In this document: piece by piece, positions 34,865 to 42,950 of the stretch
Layout of the letters: each line of letters starts with the position of its first letter
How positions within the stretch are numbered: the first letter of the stretch is position 1
Assembly: GCF_022288725.1 (NCBI RefSeq)
Contig: NZ_JAKNTA010000016.1
Location: 88,353 to 152,352 of the forward strand
Length of the DNA stretch: 64,000 nucleotides
Reading direction: 5' to 3'
DNA from: Kitasatospora sp. A2-31
Lineage (GTDB): Bacteria; Actinomycetota; Actinomycetes; Streptomycetales; Streptomycetaceae
The notes under the pieces: generated by a model
Told to the model about the DNA's origin: nothing
Seen by the model: only the letters and a program-made list of their open reading frames with translations
Database searches by the model: none
Made by a program: the position numbers and the translations under genes

Positions 34865-36241
34865 GTGACGGCTCGCCGAACGGTCGACAACGGCAGCGTC
34901 GCCGACGACGCCCTCACCGACCCGGCCGCCCCGGCCACCCCCGCCCCCGCCCCCGCCCCCGCCCCCGCGGAACGCGTGGGCTACGGCGCCCTGCTGCGCA
35001 CGCCCGGGGCCTGGACGTTCCTCGCCCCCGCGTTCGCCGCTCGGCTCCCGTACGCGATGCTCAGCCTGGGCATCGTCCTGCTGGTCCTGGACACCCACGG
35101 CTCCTACGGCACGGCGGGCAGCGTGGCGGCGGTCTCGGCCGTCGCCCAGGCCTTCGTCGGCCCGCAGACCGGCCGGCTCGCCGACCGCTACGGCCAGGCG
35201 GCCGTCCTGGTCCCCAGCGTGGTGGTGCACGCGTTCTCGGTCGGTGCCCTGATCGCGCTGGCGCTGGGGCACGCCCCGGTCTGGAGCCTGTTCCTCGCCG
35301 CCGCACCGGCCGGCGCCAGCGTGCCGCAGGTCGGCGCGATGGTCCGCGCCCGCTGGGTCGCCAAGCTCTCCGCGGAGGGCGCCTCGCCGGCCAAGCTGAA
35401 CACGGCGTTCGCCTTCGAGTCGGTCACGGACGAGTTCACCTTCGTGGTCGGGCCGGTGCTGGCCGGCGCCATCGCCACCTCCGTCACCCCCTCCGCCGGC
35501 CTGATCGCCGAGGCCGCACTGACGGTCGTCGGCGGCCTCGCCTTCGCCGCCCAGCGCGCCACCGCACCGGCCCGGCACCCGCACCAGCCGGGCGCCCGCC
35601 GGGTCTCCGCGCTCTCCTCGCCCGGCGTCCGGCTGCTGGCCGGCGCCTTCCTGGGCGTGGGCACCGTCTTCGGCGCGATGCAGGTCTCGGTGACCGCCTT
35701 CACCGAGTCGGTCGGCCAGCCCGGCGCCAACGGGACGGTCTACGGGATCTTCGCCGGCGGCTCGATGCTGGCCGGCGTGCTGTACGGCATGGTCGCCTGG
35801 CGGCGGGCCGCCCGGCACCGGATGCTCGCCAGCTACGCGATGCTGGTGCTCGGCTGCTCGACGCTCTGGGCGATGCCGAACCTGGTCGCGCTCTCGGTCG
35901 CCGGCCTGGTCTGCGGCCTGGCCATCGCACCGACCCTGATCACCGGCTACACGCTCGTCGAGACGCTGGTCGCGGAGGGCGCCAAGACCGAGGCCTTCAC
36001 CTGGCTGACCGGCGCCATCGGCCTGGGCCTGGCGGCCGGCTCGACGGTGGCCGGCCGGCTGATCGACGGCCACGGCCCGTCGGCCGGGTTCCTGGTGCCG
36101 CTGGCCGGCGCCGGCCTGGGCCTGGTCGCGCTGGTCGCGCTGCGGCATCTGCTGATCGCGCCGGGCTCGGCGAGCCCGGTGGTCGCGAGCAGCGGCGAGC
36201 CGGGCGGCAGCCGGCAGCTGGTGGGTGCGGCCAAGGGCTGA
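34865..36241 (+). CDS. Major facilitator superfamily transporter
   Basis: 458 residues with about 12 membrane helices after a ~45-residue N-terminus that contains an Ala-Pro repeat. The loop between helices 2 and 3 carries GPQTGRLADRYGQAAVL, the MFS motif A (G-x3-D-R-x-G). No motif C for a drug/proton antiporter is obvious, so the substrate is open. The start is GTG 34865 with AGGAAGGA about 8 nt upstream. The unusual palindrome upstream suggests repression by a small-molecule-responsive regulator not in this window. Confidence 0.87.
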   Translation: MTARRTVDNGSVADDALTDPAAPATPAPAPAPAPAERVGYGALLRTPGAWTFLAPAFAARLPYAMLSLGIVLLVLDTHGSYGTAGSVAAVSAVAQAFVGPQTGRLADRYGQAAVLVPSVVVHAFSVGALIALALGHAPVWSLFLAAAPAGASVPQVGAMVRARWVAKLSAEGASPAKLNTAFAFESVTDEFTFVVGPVLAGAIATSVTPSAGLIAEAALTVVGGLAFAAQRATAPARHPHQPGARRVSALSSPGVRLLAGAFLGVGTVFGAMQVSVTAFTESVGQPGANGTVYGIFAGGSMLAGVLYGMVAWRRAARHRMLASYAMLVLGCSTLWAMPNLVALSVAGLVCGLAIAPTLITGYTLVETLVAEGAKTEAFTWLTGAIGLGLAAGSTVAGRLIDGHGPSAGFLVPLAGAGLGLVALVALRHLLIAPGSASPVVASSGEPGGSRQLVGAAKG

Positions 36242-36371
36242 GACCGGCGCGGCCGGCGCCCCGGCGGCGCCACGCGGCGGCCGGCGGCGCTCGGCGCCGT
36301 CCCGGCCGCCGACTCATCTCACACCGGAGTCGCTGGACTGATCCCGCGGAATGCCGCATCATTGACCATCG

Positions 36372-36398
36372 TTAGCACTCATCAGGCGAGAGTGCCAG
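36372..36398 (+). promoter_or_regulatory. CIRCE operator (HrcA site) before the FmdB gene
   Basis: TTAGCACTC, exactly 9 nt, then GAGTGCCAG: the left half is a perfect CIRCE arm and the right half matches GAGTGCTAA at the first six positions and the eighth. The ribosome site AGGAGG overlaps its last bases. A possible promoter (TGGACT, 17 nt, CATCAT at 36334-36362) would place the operator right after the transcription start, the usual CIRCE position. Confidence 0.8.
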
Positions 36399-36408
36399 GA
36401 GGAAGCAA

Positions 36409-36717
36409 GTGCCCACGTACCAGTACCAGTGCACCGAGTGCGGCAACGGCCTGGAGGCGGTGCAGAAGTTCACCGACGAGGCGCTGACCACGTGCCCCGA
36501 CTGCCAGGGAAAGCTCCGCAAGGTCTTCTCGGCCGTGGGCGTGGTCTTCAAGGGCTCCGGCTTCTACCGGACCGACAGCCGCTCCTCCTCCAGCTCCTCG
36601 GTGAGCGGAGGCTCCACGACCTCGTCGAACTCGTCGTCGACGACCTCGACCTCCTCGGCCTCGTCCTCGGGCGGCTCGACCCCCGCGGCGAGCCCCGCTC
36701 CGGCGGCCGCCAAGTAG
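36409..36717 (+). CDS. fmdB: FmdB-family zinc-ribbon protein with Ser-rich tail
   Basis: 102 residues, GTG start with AGGAGG. Residues 1-45 are the FmdB/CxxC zinc ribbon: PTYQYQCTECG, CPDCQGKLRKVFSAVGVVFKGSGFYRTD, i.e. two CxxC pairs. The last ~45 residues are almost only Ser, Thr, Gly and Ala. FmdB proteins are proposed regulators, first noted beside amidase/formamidase genes, without a settled function. A CIRCE operator overlaps its ribosome site, implying HrcA repression and heat induction. Confidence 0.9.
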   Translation: MPTYQYQCTECGNGLEAVQKFTDEALTTCPDCQGKLRKVFSAVGVVFKGSGFYRTDSRSSSSSSVSGGSTTSSNSSSTTSTSSASSSGGSTPAASPAPAAAK

Positions 36718-37055
36718 GGCCGCCACCGAGCACGTCGGCCGCCGGGCAGGACCGGCCGGCACCCGCTCTCCCCTGAGGCCCGCCGGGCCCGCGCCGACGC
36801 GCGGCCGGCGGGCCTCACGGCGTTCGCGGGGTCCTCATGACGTTCGCGGGTCCTCATGACGTGCCGGCGGCCCGCGGCGTCACCCGCGCGGGCCCCCGTC
36901 CACCCTCACGGGTGTACGGGGTCGTCCACAGGCTCGGGTTTTCCACAGGCCTGGGGACGAGGCTTCCCGAGCGTCGGCGGGCGGCCCAGAGTGTGCGCGA
37001 GAGGCCGGCCCGGCGGACCGGGCCGGCGCCCTGCGACCCACCCGGGCGGTGCCCC
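36718..37055. other. Intergenic region with two DnaA-box-like 9-mers
   Basis: No gene is supported in these 338 bp. Near 36780-36870 a short direct repeat (TCATGACG, GTTCGCGG) occurs. TCGTCCACA (36922-36930, one mismatch) and TTTTCCACA (36939-36947, consensus TTWTNCACA) lie in the same orientation, 8 bp apart. Confidence 0.4.
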
Positions 37056-37358
37056 ATGACGACCACGACCGCGAGCCTCCCCCGCCGCTCCCCGCTGCCG
37101 CTCCCGGCACCGACCGTCCCACCCCGCCGGGCCGTGCCGCCGTTCCCGCCGATCCGGTGCGGGGGCAGCCGGCTCCACCGGCTCCGTCGGGCCCTGTGGC
37201 AGCGGCCCGCGGCGCCGGCGCTGGTCCTGCTCGCGGTGTCCGCGGCGCTGGCGCTCGGCCCGGCTCGGGCGGGCCTGTCCCCACCCGACGGCGCCCCCTC
37301 CCCGCAGTCCGTCCACCGAACGGGTTGTCCGTCGGGCGCAGCGGAGGATCACCCGTGA
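37056..37358 (+). CDS. Small Pro-rich single-helix protein, possible truncated SAF-domain relic
   Basis: 100 residues: a Pro/Arg-rich start (PPFPPIRCGGSRLHRLRRAL), one membrane helix (PALVLLAVSAALALG), then about 30 low-complexity residues to the stop. In streptomycetes an exported SAF-domain (CpaB/RcpC-like) protein with a similar Pro-Arg start and helix usually lies between fmdB and mscL. Here the SAF domain is missing altogether. It may be a decayed gene or a genuine small membrane protein. No clear ribosome site precedes the ATG. Confidence 0.4.
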   Translation: MTTTTASLPRRSPLPLPAPTVPPRRAVPPFPPIRCGGSRLHRLRRALWQRPAAPALVLLAVSAALALGPARAGLSPPDGAPSPQSVHRTGCPSGAAEDHP

Positions 37359-37387
37359 CCGGACGAGGAGGTCGTCGTTCACGCGGC

Positions 37388-37807
37388 ATGAAGGGCTTCA
37401 AGGAATTCCTGCTGCGTGGGAACGTCGTCGAACTCGCCGTCGCCGTCGTCATCGGGGCGGCGTTCACCAACATCGTCAACGCCTTCGTGAAGGGCGTGAT
37501 CAACCCGCTCGTCGGGGCGCTCGGGGCCAAGGACCTGGACTACTACCGGTCCTGCCTCAAGGGCCCCTGCACGGTCAGCGCGACCGGGGAGGTCACGTCC
37601 GGCGTCTTCATCCTCTGGGGCACCGTGCTGAGCGCGGCCCTGCAGTTCCTGATCACCGCGGCCGTCGTCTACTTCTGCCTGATCCTGCCGATGAACAGGT
37701 TCACCGCGAAGCGCAAGACGCTGGCCGAGGTGCAGGCGGAGACCGAGCTGAAGGAGGTCCTCCTGCTCGCGGAGATCCGTGACGCCCTGGTCGCGCAGCA
37801 GCGCTGA
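37388..37807 (+). CDS. mscL: Large-conductance mechanosensitive channel
   Basis: 139 residues, usual length. MscL opens under membrane tension and relieves osmotic downshock. The conserved amphipathic start MKGFKEFLLRGNVVELAVAVVIGAAFTNIVNAFVK covers the N-terminal helix and pore-lining helix 1. A short periplasmic loop containing two Cys follows, then helix 2 (LQFLITAAVVYFCLILPMNRF) and a C-terminal helical bundle. Cys in the periplasmic loop is uncommon. The nearest GAGGAGG is 15 nt before the ATG. Confidence 0.94.
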   Translation: MKGFKEFLLRGNVVELAVAVVIGAAFTNIVNAFVKGVINPLVGALGAKDLDYYRSCLKGPCTVSATGEVTSGVFILWGTVLSAALQFLITAAVVYFCLILPMNRFTAKRKTLAEVQAETELKEVLLLAEIRDALVAQQR

Positions 37808-37874
37808 GCCCGCCTGCCGCGGCCGGGGTGCCGTGGTCCGACGGCGCGGGCCGGGCGCGGCCGTCCGCCGCCGG

Positions 37875-38084
37875 TCAGTCGCCGTGGTGCGGTGGGCGCT
37901 GGCTCAGGTACCAGTCCAGCCCGCGCCCACCGCTCTCCCCGCCGCCCGGGCGGTCGCCCCAGCCGGAGTCGGTGTCGTCCCGGGACTGCTGGTCCAGCGG
38001 GTCGCGGAAGACCAGCCGGGCCTTCGCGGCCGGCCCGGCGGCCTTCTCCCCGGCGCCGCCCTGCCCGGGTCTGCGTTCGTCCAC
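37875..38084 (-). CDS. Small acidic conserved actinobacterial protein
   Basis: 69 residues from GTG with AAGGAG 8 nt upstream, which decides the start; the frame upstream runs through a repeat and is not coding. The core RLVFRDPLDQQSRDDTDSGWGDRP and the end WYLSQRPPHH match a streptomycete family of ~60-residue unknown proteins found between mscL and hrdD. There is no membrane segment. The function is not known to me. Confidence 0.75.
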   Translation of the reverse strand: MDERRPGQGGAGEKAAGPAAKARLVFRDPLDQQSRDDTDSGWGDRPGGGESGGRGLDWYLSQRPPHHGD

Positions 38085-38142
38085 CGGCTTGTCTCCTTCT
38101 CGTCCTTCTCGCACGTCGTCCACTCCTTCGGCTCCCGGCCCC

Positions 38143-38190
38143 GCTCGTCTGCACCCCGGCTCGTCTGCACCCCGGCTCGTCTGCACCCCG
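38143..38190. repeat. Three perfect tandem copies of a 16-bp unit
   Basis: GCTCGTCTGCACCCCG is repeated three times without mismatch, just upstream of the 69-residue gene and 100 bp from the hrdD terminator. Copy number is likely variable between strains. Confidence 0.85.
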
Positions 38191-38293
38191 GCGCCCCGGG
38201 GACCCGCGGCGCCCGCAACGGCGTTCTCCCAGCCTAGAAGCTCGCCACCGCCCGCGTGACAGGTCGGCTGCGGCCACGGGCGGCATACGCGAG

Positions 38294-38325
38294 GGCCCCG
38301 GCGCGGGGTGCTCCGCGCCGGGGCC
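38294..38325 (-). terminator. Terminator of hrdD
   Basis: A perfect 13-bp stem (arm GGCCCCGGCGCGG) with a 6-nt loop, 65 bp past the hrdD stop codon. Confidence 0.75.
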
Positions 38326-38390
38326 GTACCGTTCACCGGCCGGGGTCCACCGGCCCGACCTCGGGCCCGAGAGCCCTCAGGCCGCCCCCC

Positions 38391-39362
38391 TCACGCCGCC
38401 TCGAAGCCCGCGTGGTCGGCGATCTTCTTCAGCTCGGCCAGCGCGTGCTTCTCGATCTGGCGGATCCGCTCACGGGTCAGACCGTGCTGCTTGCCGACCT
38501 CCGTGAGGGTGCGCTCGCGGCCGTCCTCCATGCCGTACCGGGAGCGGATGATCGAGGCCGTCCGGTCGTCCAGGCGCCCGATCAGGCCGTCCAGCTCCTC
38601 GCGGCGGAGCATGACCATCACGGCGTCCTCGGGGGACGTCGCCCCGGTGTCCTCGACCAGGTCGCCGAACTGGGTCTCGCCCTCGTCGTCCACCGACATG
38701 TTGAGGCTGACCGGGTCGCGCGCCCAGTCCAGTACGTCCTTGATGCGCTCCTCGGTCGTGTCCAGCTCGGCCGCGATCTCGGCCGGCTCGGCCTCCCGGC
38801 CCAGCTCCTTGGACTTCTCCCGCTGGACCCTGCGGATCCGGCCCAGCTCCTCGACCAGGTGCACGGGCAGCCGGATGGTACGCGACTGGTCGGCGATCGA
38901 CCGGGTGATCGCCTGGCGGATCCACCACGTCGCGTAGGTGGAGAACTTGAACCCCTTGGCGTAGTCGAACTTCTCGACCGCTCGCACCAGGCCCGCGTTG
39001 CCCTCCTGGATGAGGTCCAGCAGCGGCAGGCCGCTGCGCGGGTAGCGGCGGGCGACGGCCACGACGAGGCGCAGGTTGGAGCGGATGAAGACGTCCTTGG
39101 CGCGCTCGGCGTCCTCGGCTATCGCCTCCAGCTCCTCGCGCTCGACGCCCTCGGGCAGCTCGCCCTCGTCCAGCAGGTGCTGGGCGTACACGCCGGCCTC
39201 GATCCGCAGCGAGAGCTCGACCTCCTCGGCGGCATCGAGCAGGGGCGTCCTGGCGATCTCGTCGAGGTACATGCCGACCAGGTCACGGTCGGCCTCGAGG
39301 TTGGTCGGGCGGGCCGCGCGAGTCCGGTCGGCCCTGTCGCGAACGACGGCACGGGTGGCCAT
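38391..39362 (-). CDS. hrdD: Group 2 RNA polymerase sigma factor HrdD
   Basis: 323 residues. It starts MATRAVV, and region 1.2 is DLVGMYLDEIARTPLLDA. Regions 2.1-2.4 run through DVFIRSNLRLVVAVARRYPRSGLPLLDLIQEGNAGLVRAVEKFDY to FSTYATWWIRQAITR. Region 3 and region 4.2 (LTEVGKQHGLTRERIRQIEKHALAELKK) complete it. The long acidic region 1.1 of HrdB is absent, so it is a group 2 factor. The N-terminus and the position near mscL match Streptomyces hrdD. GGGAG precedes the ATG, and a SigR-type promoter lies about 93 bp upstream. Confidence 0.88.
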   Translation of the reverse strand: MATRAVVRDRADRTRAARPTNLEADRDLVGMYLDEIARTPLLDAAEEVELSLRIEAGVYAQHLLDEGELPEGVEREELEAIAEDAERAKDVFIRSNLRLVVAVARRYPRSGLPLLDLIQEGNAGLVRAVEKFDYAKGFKFSTYATWWIRQAITRSIADQSRTIRLPVHLVEELGRIRRVQREKSKELGREAEPAEIAAELDTTEERIKDVLDWARDPVSLNMSVDDEGETQFGDLVEDTGATSPEDAVMVMLRREELDGLIGRLDDRTASIIRSRYGMEDGRERTLTEVGKQHGLTRERIRQIEKHALAELKKIADHAGFEAA

Positions 39363-39454
39363 GCTTGCTCCCTTTGCTGGTGTTGCCGAGGTCTGCCTGC
39401 CTGCCCGAGAGGGCAAGAAGTGCGGGCCCGCGCGGGGCTCACACGTAACGATCC

Positions 39455-39481
39455 AACGAACAGATTCCGGACAACATTCCC
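39455..39481 (-). promoter_or_regulatory. SigR-type (disulfide-stress) promoter of hrdD
   Basis: On the minus strand GGGAAT (39481-39476), an 18-nt spacer and GTT (39457-39455) match the sigma-R consensus GGGAAT-N18-GTT exactly. Transcription would start near 39448, giving a leader of about 85 nt. hrdD is a known SigR target in S. coelicolor. Confidence 0.8.
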
Positions 39482-39787
39482 AAGTCGCTCAGATTCTTCC
39501 AGCGATGCAGTATCCTGCCGGTTTTCACCCCGGAGCTGGACCGAGGGTGACCGCTCGGGTGCGCCGCGTGCCCGCCCGGCGACCGCTTCGGAGCGGGAAC
39601 CCGCCCGCGCTCGGCCCCACTACCCGGTGAACCCGCGGCCGGCCGCCGACGTTCCCGAACCGCCCGGAATCCGCCCCGAATCCGCCGGTGCTCACACCCC
39701 GGCGCTCGCAGGACCTCCGCACAAAAGATGCCAAATCGCTATCGCGGTGGGGGCCGATCGGCGCGGGACCCTGGGAAGGTGTCAGCC
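39482..39787. other. Intergenic region between hrdD and the PAP2 gene
   Basis: About 306 bp. The half near hrdD is its promoter region. Near 39725-39740 the composition is AT-richer and probably holds the PAP2 promoter, with no clear -35/-10 pair. No gene is seen. Confidence 0.4.
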
Positions 39788-40609
39788 ATGCACCTGACCA
39801 GCAGCTCGGGCTCCATCACCCCGCGTAGCCGCCATCTGCTCCGGCAGACGGCGCTCGCGGTCTGTTGTGCCGCGCTGTTCGCCGTCCTGGCGGCCCTGGT
39901 GGAGAGCGGCTGGGGCCCGCTCGCCCGGTTCGACCAGGGCTGGGTCGACCACCTGCACTCCTACGCCCGCGACCGCACGGCCTGGACCGCCTCGGTGCAG
40001 ACGCTCTCCGACATCGGCGGCACGATCACCGTGCGCACCGTCCTGGGCATCGCCGCCGTCTGGCTCTGGGTGATCGGGGCGCGGGTGCTGGCGGTCTGGG
40101 CGGTCGCCCAGACCCTGATCGGCTGGGGTGCGCTCTGGGTGCTGAAGCTCTCCTTCGATCGCCGGCGGCCCCTCTTCCCCGACCCGGTCTCGCACGCCGG
40201 CGGCCCGGCCTACCCGTCCGGGCACGCCATGGCCTCCGCGATCACCTGCGCCGCTCTGGTCGGGCTCTTCTGGTCCCAGCTGCGGCGCAACGGACGGATC
40301 GCCGCCTGCGCGGTCGCCGCGTCGGCGGTGCTCTCGATCGGCTGGACCAGGATCGCCCTGGGCGTGCACTGGCCCAGCGACGTGCTGGGCGGCTGGCTGG
40401 CCGCCGGGGTCGTGCTGGGCGGGGTCACCGTCGCCGTCGAACTCTGGCGGCCGGGCGCGCTGGCCCGCGACATCCGGCGGGTCAACCGGCGGACCCGCCC
40501 CCGGGTGCGGCGCATCGTGGTCTCCTCGGCCCGCCCGGCCCCCTACGAGCCGGACTTCGAGGAGGCCCCCGATCCCCCGGACGGCGCGGTCGGCCGCGGC
40601 CCGGCCTGA
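39788..40609 (+). CDS. PAP2-family membrane phosphatase
   Basis: 273 residues with about six membrane helices. The three-part phosphatase signature is intact: KLSFDRRRP (motif 1), PSGHAMAS (motif 2) and RIALGVHWPSDVLGG (motif 3, with the nucleophilic His). Such enzymes dephosphorylate undecaprenyl-pyrophosphate, phosphatidate or similar lipids at the outer face. The C-terminal ~45 residues are basic, then acidic and Pro-rich. The start is ATG 39788; the upstream open frame is not coding-like. Confidence 0.88.
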   Translation: MHLTSSSGSITPRSRHLLRQTALAVCCAALFAVLAALVESGWGPLARFDQGWVDHLHSYARDRTAWTASVQTLSDIGGTITVRTVLGIAAVWLWVIGARVLAVWAVAQTLIGWGALWVLKLSFDRRRPLFPDPVSHAGGPAYPSGHAMASAITCAALVGLFWSQLRRNGRIAACAVAASAVLSIGWTRIALGVHWPSDVLGGWLAAGVVLGGVTVAVELWRPGALARDIRRVNRRTRPRVRRIVVSSARPAPYEPDFEEAPDPPDGAVGRGPA

Positions 40610-40667
40610 TCCCGCGGCCCGGCCTGATCCCGGGGCCCGGGACGGGCTCCCGGCCGCGGAACGGCCG

Positions 40668-40707
40668 AGGCCCGGGCCGGGGGACTCCTCCCTCCGACCC
40701 GGGCCTC
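40668..40707. terminator. Hairpin between the PAP2 gene and convergent tRNA-Arg
   Basis: A 10-bp perfect stem (GAGGCCCGGG with CCCGGGCCTC), extended inward by three more pairs across a mismatch. It lies about 20 nt past the tRNA 3' end and 58 bp past the PAP2 stop. Confidence 0.65.
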
Positions 40708-40726
40708 TCACGCGTCCGCGGTGCTG

Positions 40727-40799
40727 TGCCCCAGGCAGGATTCGAACCTGCGACACCGGCTTTAGGAGAGCCGTGCTCTATCCCCTGAGCTACTGAGGC
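40727..40799 (-). tRNA. tRNA-Arg (anticodon CCT)
   Basis: On the minus strand GCCTCAG pairs with CTGGGGC. The D arm TAGCTCAGGGGATAGAGC is normal, the anticodon loop CTCCTAA between CGGCT and AGCCG gives CCT, and the T arm has GGTTCGAATCC. The discriminator is A, and CCA is not encoded. It reads AGG, a rare codon at this GC content. Confidence 0.95.
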
Positions 40800-41143
40800 G
40801 GGGGTCTGCCGGGCGGGTGCCGACAAGACTGTGAGCGCCGGGTTGGCGGGGCACCGGGCAGCGCCCGTGAGGGCGCGGTGGGCGCCCGCCTGGACGCTCG
40901 ATCCACAGAGTACCGGATCGGGTGTCCGGCGGGCGCTGAGGTTGCGGGAGCTCGCCGACGGTGCCGGAGGACGGACGGGGGCAGCGCAGCGGGCCCGGCC
41001 GGGTTCCGCGCGGCCGGACCCGCACTGGCGGTGGACCGTCAATGCGGCTCCGGCCAAGGGGAAGGGGCCCGACAGGGCGTCAGGAGACGTCCAGTAGCCT
41101 GCCAGGGAAGACCGCGTCCGCACGAATCCCTAAGGCCTCCCGC
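40800..41143. other. Intergenic region between tRNA-Arg and the GT39 gene
   Basis: 344 bp. It must contain the leftward tRNA promoter and the rightward GT39 promoter; TAGCCT at 41095-41100 is a possible plus-strand -10. No gene is supported. Confidence 0.4.
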
Positions 41144-42679
41144 ATGCGACCAGCCGCCGCTCCGCACCCGGCGATCCGACTGCTCGGGCAGGTCTGGGTG
41201 TGGCCGGCGCTGGCCATGCTCTGCGTCGGCGGGTACCGGCTCGGCACGCCCGAGCTCTGGCGCGACGAGGTGGCGACCTGGAGCGCGGCCTCCCGCTCGC
41301 TCGGCGACCTGCTGCGCCTGCTGCAGCACATCGACGCCAGCAACGGCGCGTACTACCTGGTGATGCACTTCTGGACGGCGCTGTTCGGCGAGTCGATGAT
41401 CGCGCTGCGGCTGCCCTCGGTGCTGGCCATGGCCGGCGCCGCGGCGTTCGTGGCGCTCACCGCGGAGCGGCTGTTCGGCGGCCGGGTGGCGGCGATCAGC
41501 GGCGGCCTGCTGTTCACCCTGGTCCCGATGGTCTCCCGGTACGCCCAGGAGGCCCGCTCGTACGCCCTGGTGACCTGCGCGGTCGCCGCGGCGACCTGGT
41601 TCCTGCTGCGCGCGCTGGAGCGGCCGGGGCTGCGGCGCTGGGCGCCCTACTGCGCGGCGATGGCCGTGGCCGGGGCGGGCCACGTGATCTCGTTCAGCAC
41701 GGTCGCCGGACAGCTCGCGGTGGTCCTGCTGCACCTGTGGCGGACCCGCGACGCCGTGCAGCGGCGGCTGCTCTGGCAGTACCCGCTGGCCGTGGCCGTG
41801 GCGGCGCTGCCGGCGGTGCCCGTCCTGGTCCTGGGCAGCCGGCAGTCCGGGCGCCAGCTCGGCTGGATCACGACCCCCGGTCTCGGGTCCCTGTGGCGCG
41901 TGGGCGCGTCGCTGTTCGGATCGGCCGACGTCTTCCACGTCTTCCTGCTGCTCGCCCTGCTCGCGCTGGTCCTGCCCGGACGGCGGCCGCCCGCGCTGCA
42001 GCTGGCCATGCTCGCGACCCTGCCGGTGCTGGTCGTCTGGCTGGCGTCGCGCGGCGGCACCTCGTACTTCCTCGACCGGTACCTGCTGTTCACGGTGCCG
42101 GCCTGGGCGTCGCTGGCCGGCGGCGGGGTGCGCGCGGTCTACACGACGGTGGCGGCGGCCGCCCGGCGCAGCCGGACGCCGCGACAGCTCCGGGCCGCCG
42201 GGTTGCTGCTGGCGGTCGGGCTCCTGGCCGTCCCGGCCGCGGCGGCGCTGCCCAAGCAGTCCTCGGTGCGGCAGGCGGACTCGCACTCCGAGGAGCCGTA
42301 CCGGTCGGCGGCCGACCTGATCGCCGCCGGCTACCGGCCCGGGGACGGCCTGGCGGCCCCGCTCGGCGACCAGAGCTGGGCCATGCTCGGGCCGGGTGTC
42401 TCCTACTACCTGCCGGCGGGCGTCCGCCCCTACCCGGTCTTCGTCGAGCGCAGCGCCGAGCAGGCCGAGGACCTCTTCCCCACCGAGTGCCCGGAGCCGG
42501 AGCGGTGCGTGGGCCAGGGGCAGCGGATATGGCTGCTGGTGCTGGGGGACACCGCGGAGCCGCTTGCGGCACTGCCGGACGGCCAGGCCCGCGCCCTCCG
42601 CTCCCGCTACGGCGCGCCGGACCGGGTCACCCCGCTCGGCGGCGTGACGCTCGCCCTGCTGGACCGGACGACCCCCTGA
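41144..42679 (+). CDS. GT39-like (GT-C) integral membrane glycosyltransferase
   Basis: 511 residues with roughly ten to twelve membrane helices. The first external loop has the GT-C acidic motif in GTPELWRDEVATW (Asp-Glu), then DASNGAYYLVMHFW and LRLPSVLAM, as in ArnT/mannosyltransferase-like proteins that use polyprenyl-phosphate sugars. The last ~100 residues form an outer soluble domain (DLIAAGYRPGDGL, SYYLPAGVRPYPVF) containing two Cys. The sugar and acceptor are unknown. ATG 41144 has AAGG 11 nt upstream. Confidence 0.82.
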   Translation: MRPAAAPHPAIRLLGQVWVWPALAMLCVGGYRLGTPELWRDEVATWSAASRSLGDLLRLLQHIDASNGAYYLVMHFWTALFGESMIALRLPSVLAMAGAAAFVALTAERLFGGRVAAISGGLLFTLVPMVSRYAQEARSYALVTCAVAAATWFLLRALERPGLRRWAPYCAAMAVAGAGHVISFSTVAGQLAVVLLHLWRTRDAVQRRLLWQYPLAVAVAALPAVPVLVLGSRQSGRQLGWITTPGLGSLWRVGASLFGSADVFHVFLLLALLALVLPGRRPPALQLAMLATLPVLVVWLASRGGTSYFLDRYLLFTVPAWASLAGGGVRAVYTTVAAAARRSRTPRQLRAAGLLLAVGLLAVPAAAALPKQSSVRQADSHSEEPYRSAADLIAAGYRPGDGLAAPLGDQSWAMLGPGVSYYLPAGVRPYPVFVERSAEQAEDLFPTECPEPERCVGQGQRIWLLVLGDTAEPLAALPDGQARALRSRYGAPDRVTPLGGVTLALLDRTTP

Positions 42680-42950
42680 CCACCGGCTGACCGGCTGGCC
42701 ACCGGTGGGCGGCCGACGACCGGCCGACGACCGCGGCGGGCGGCGGCCCCGCCGTCGCGCCCCGACGGACCGGGCGGGTGCCCCCAGCGGATGCGGCGGC
42801 CCGGGGGCGGGGTGACCATGGAGCACGACGACCGGGCGCCTGCGGCCGGCCGCGCCGACCGGTCACCCGCGGACCACCCGCCCGCCGGTCACCTGCGGTC
42901 GGCCGCCGCCCAGCCGCCGCTCGGCCGCGCCGTGCCCCAGGAGGATGCCC

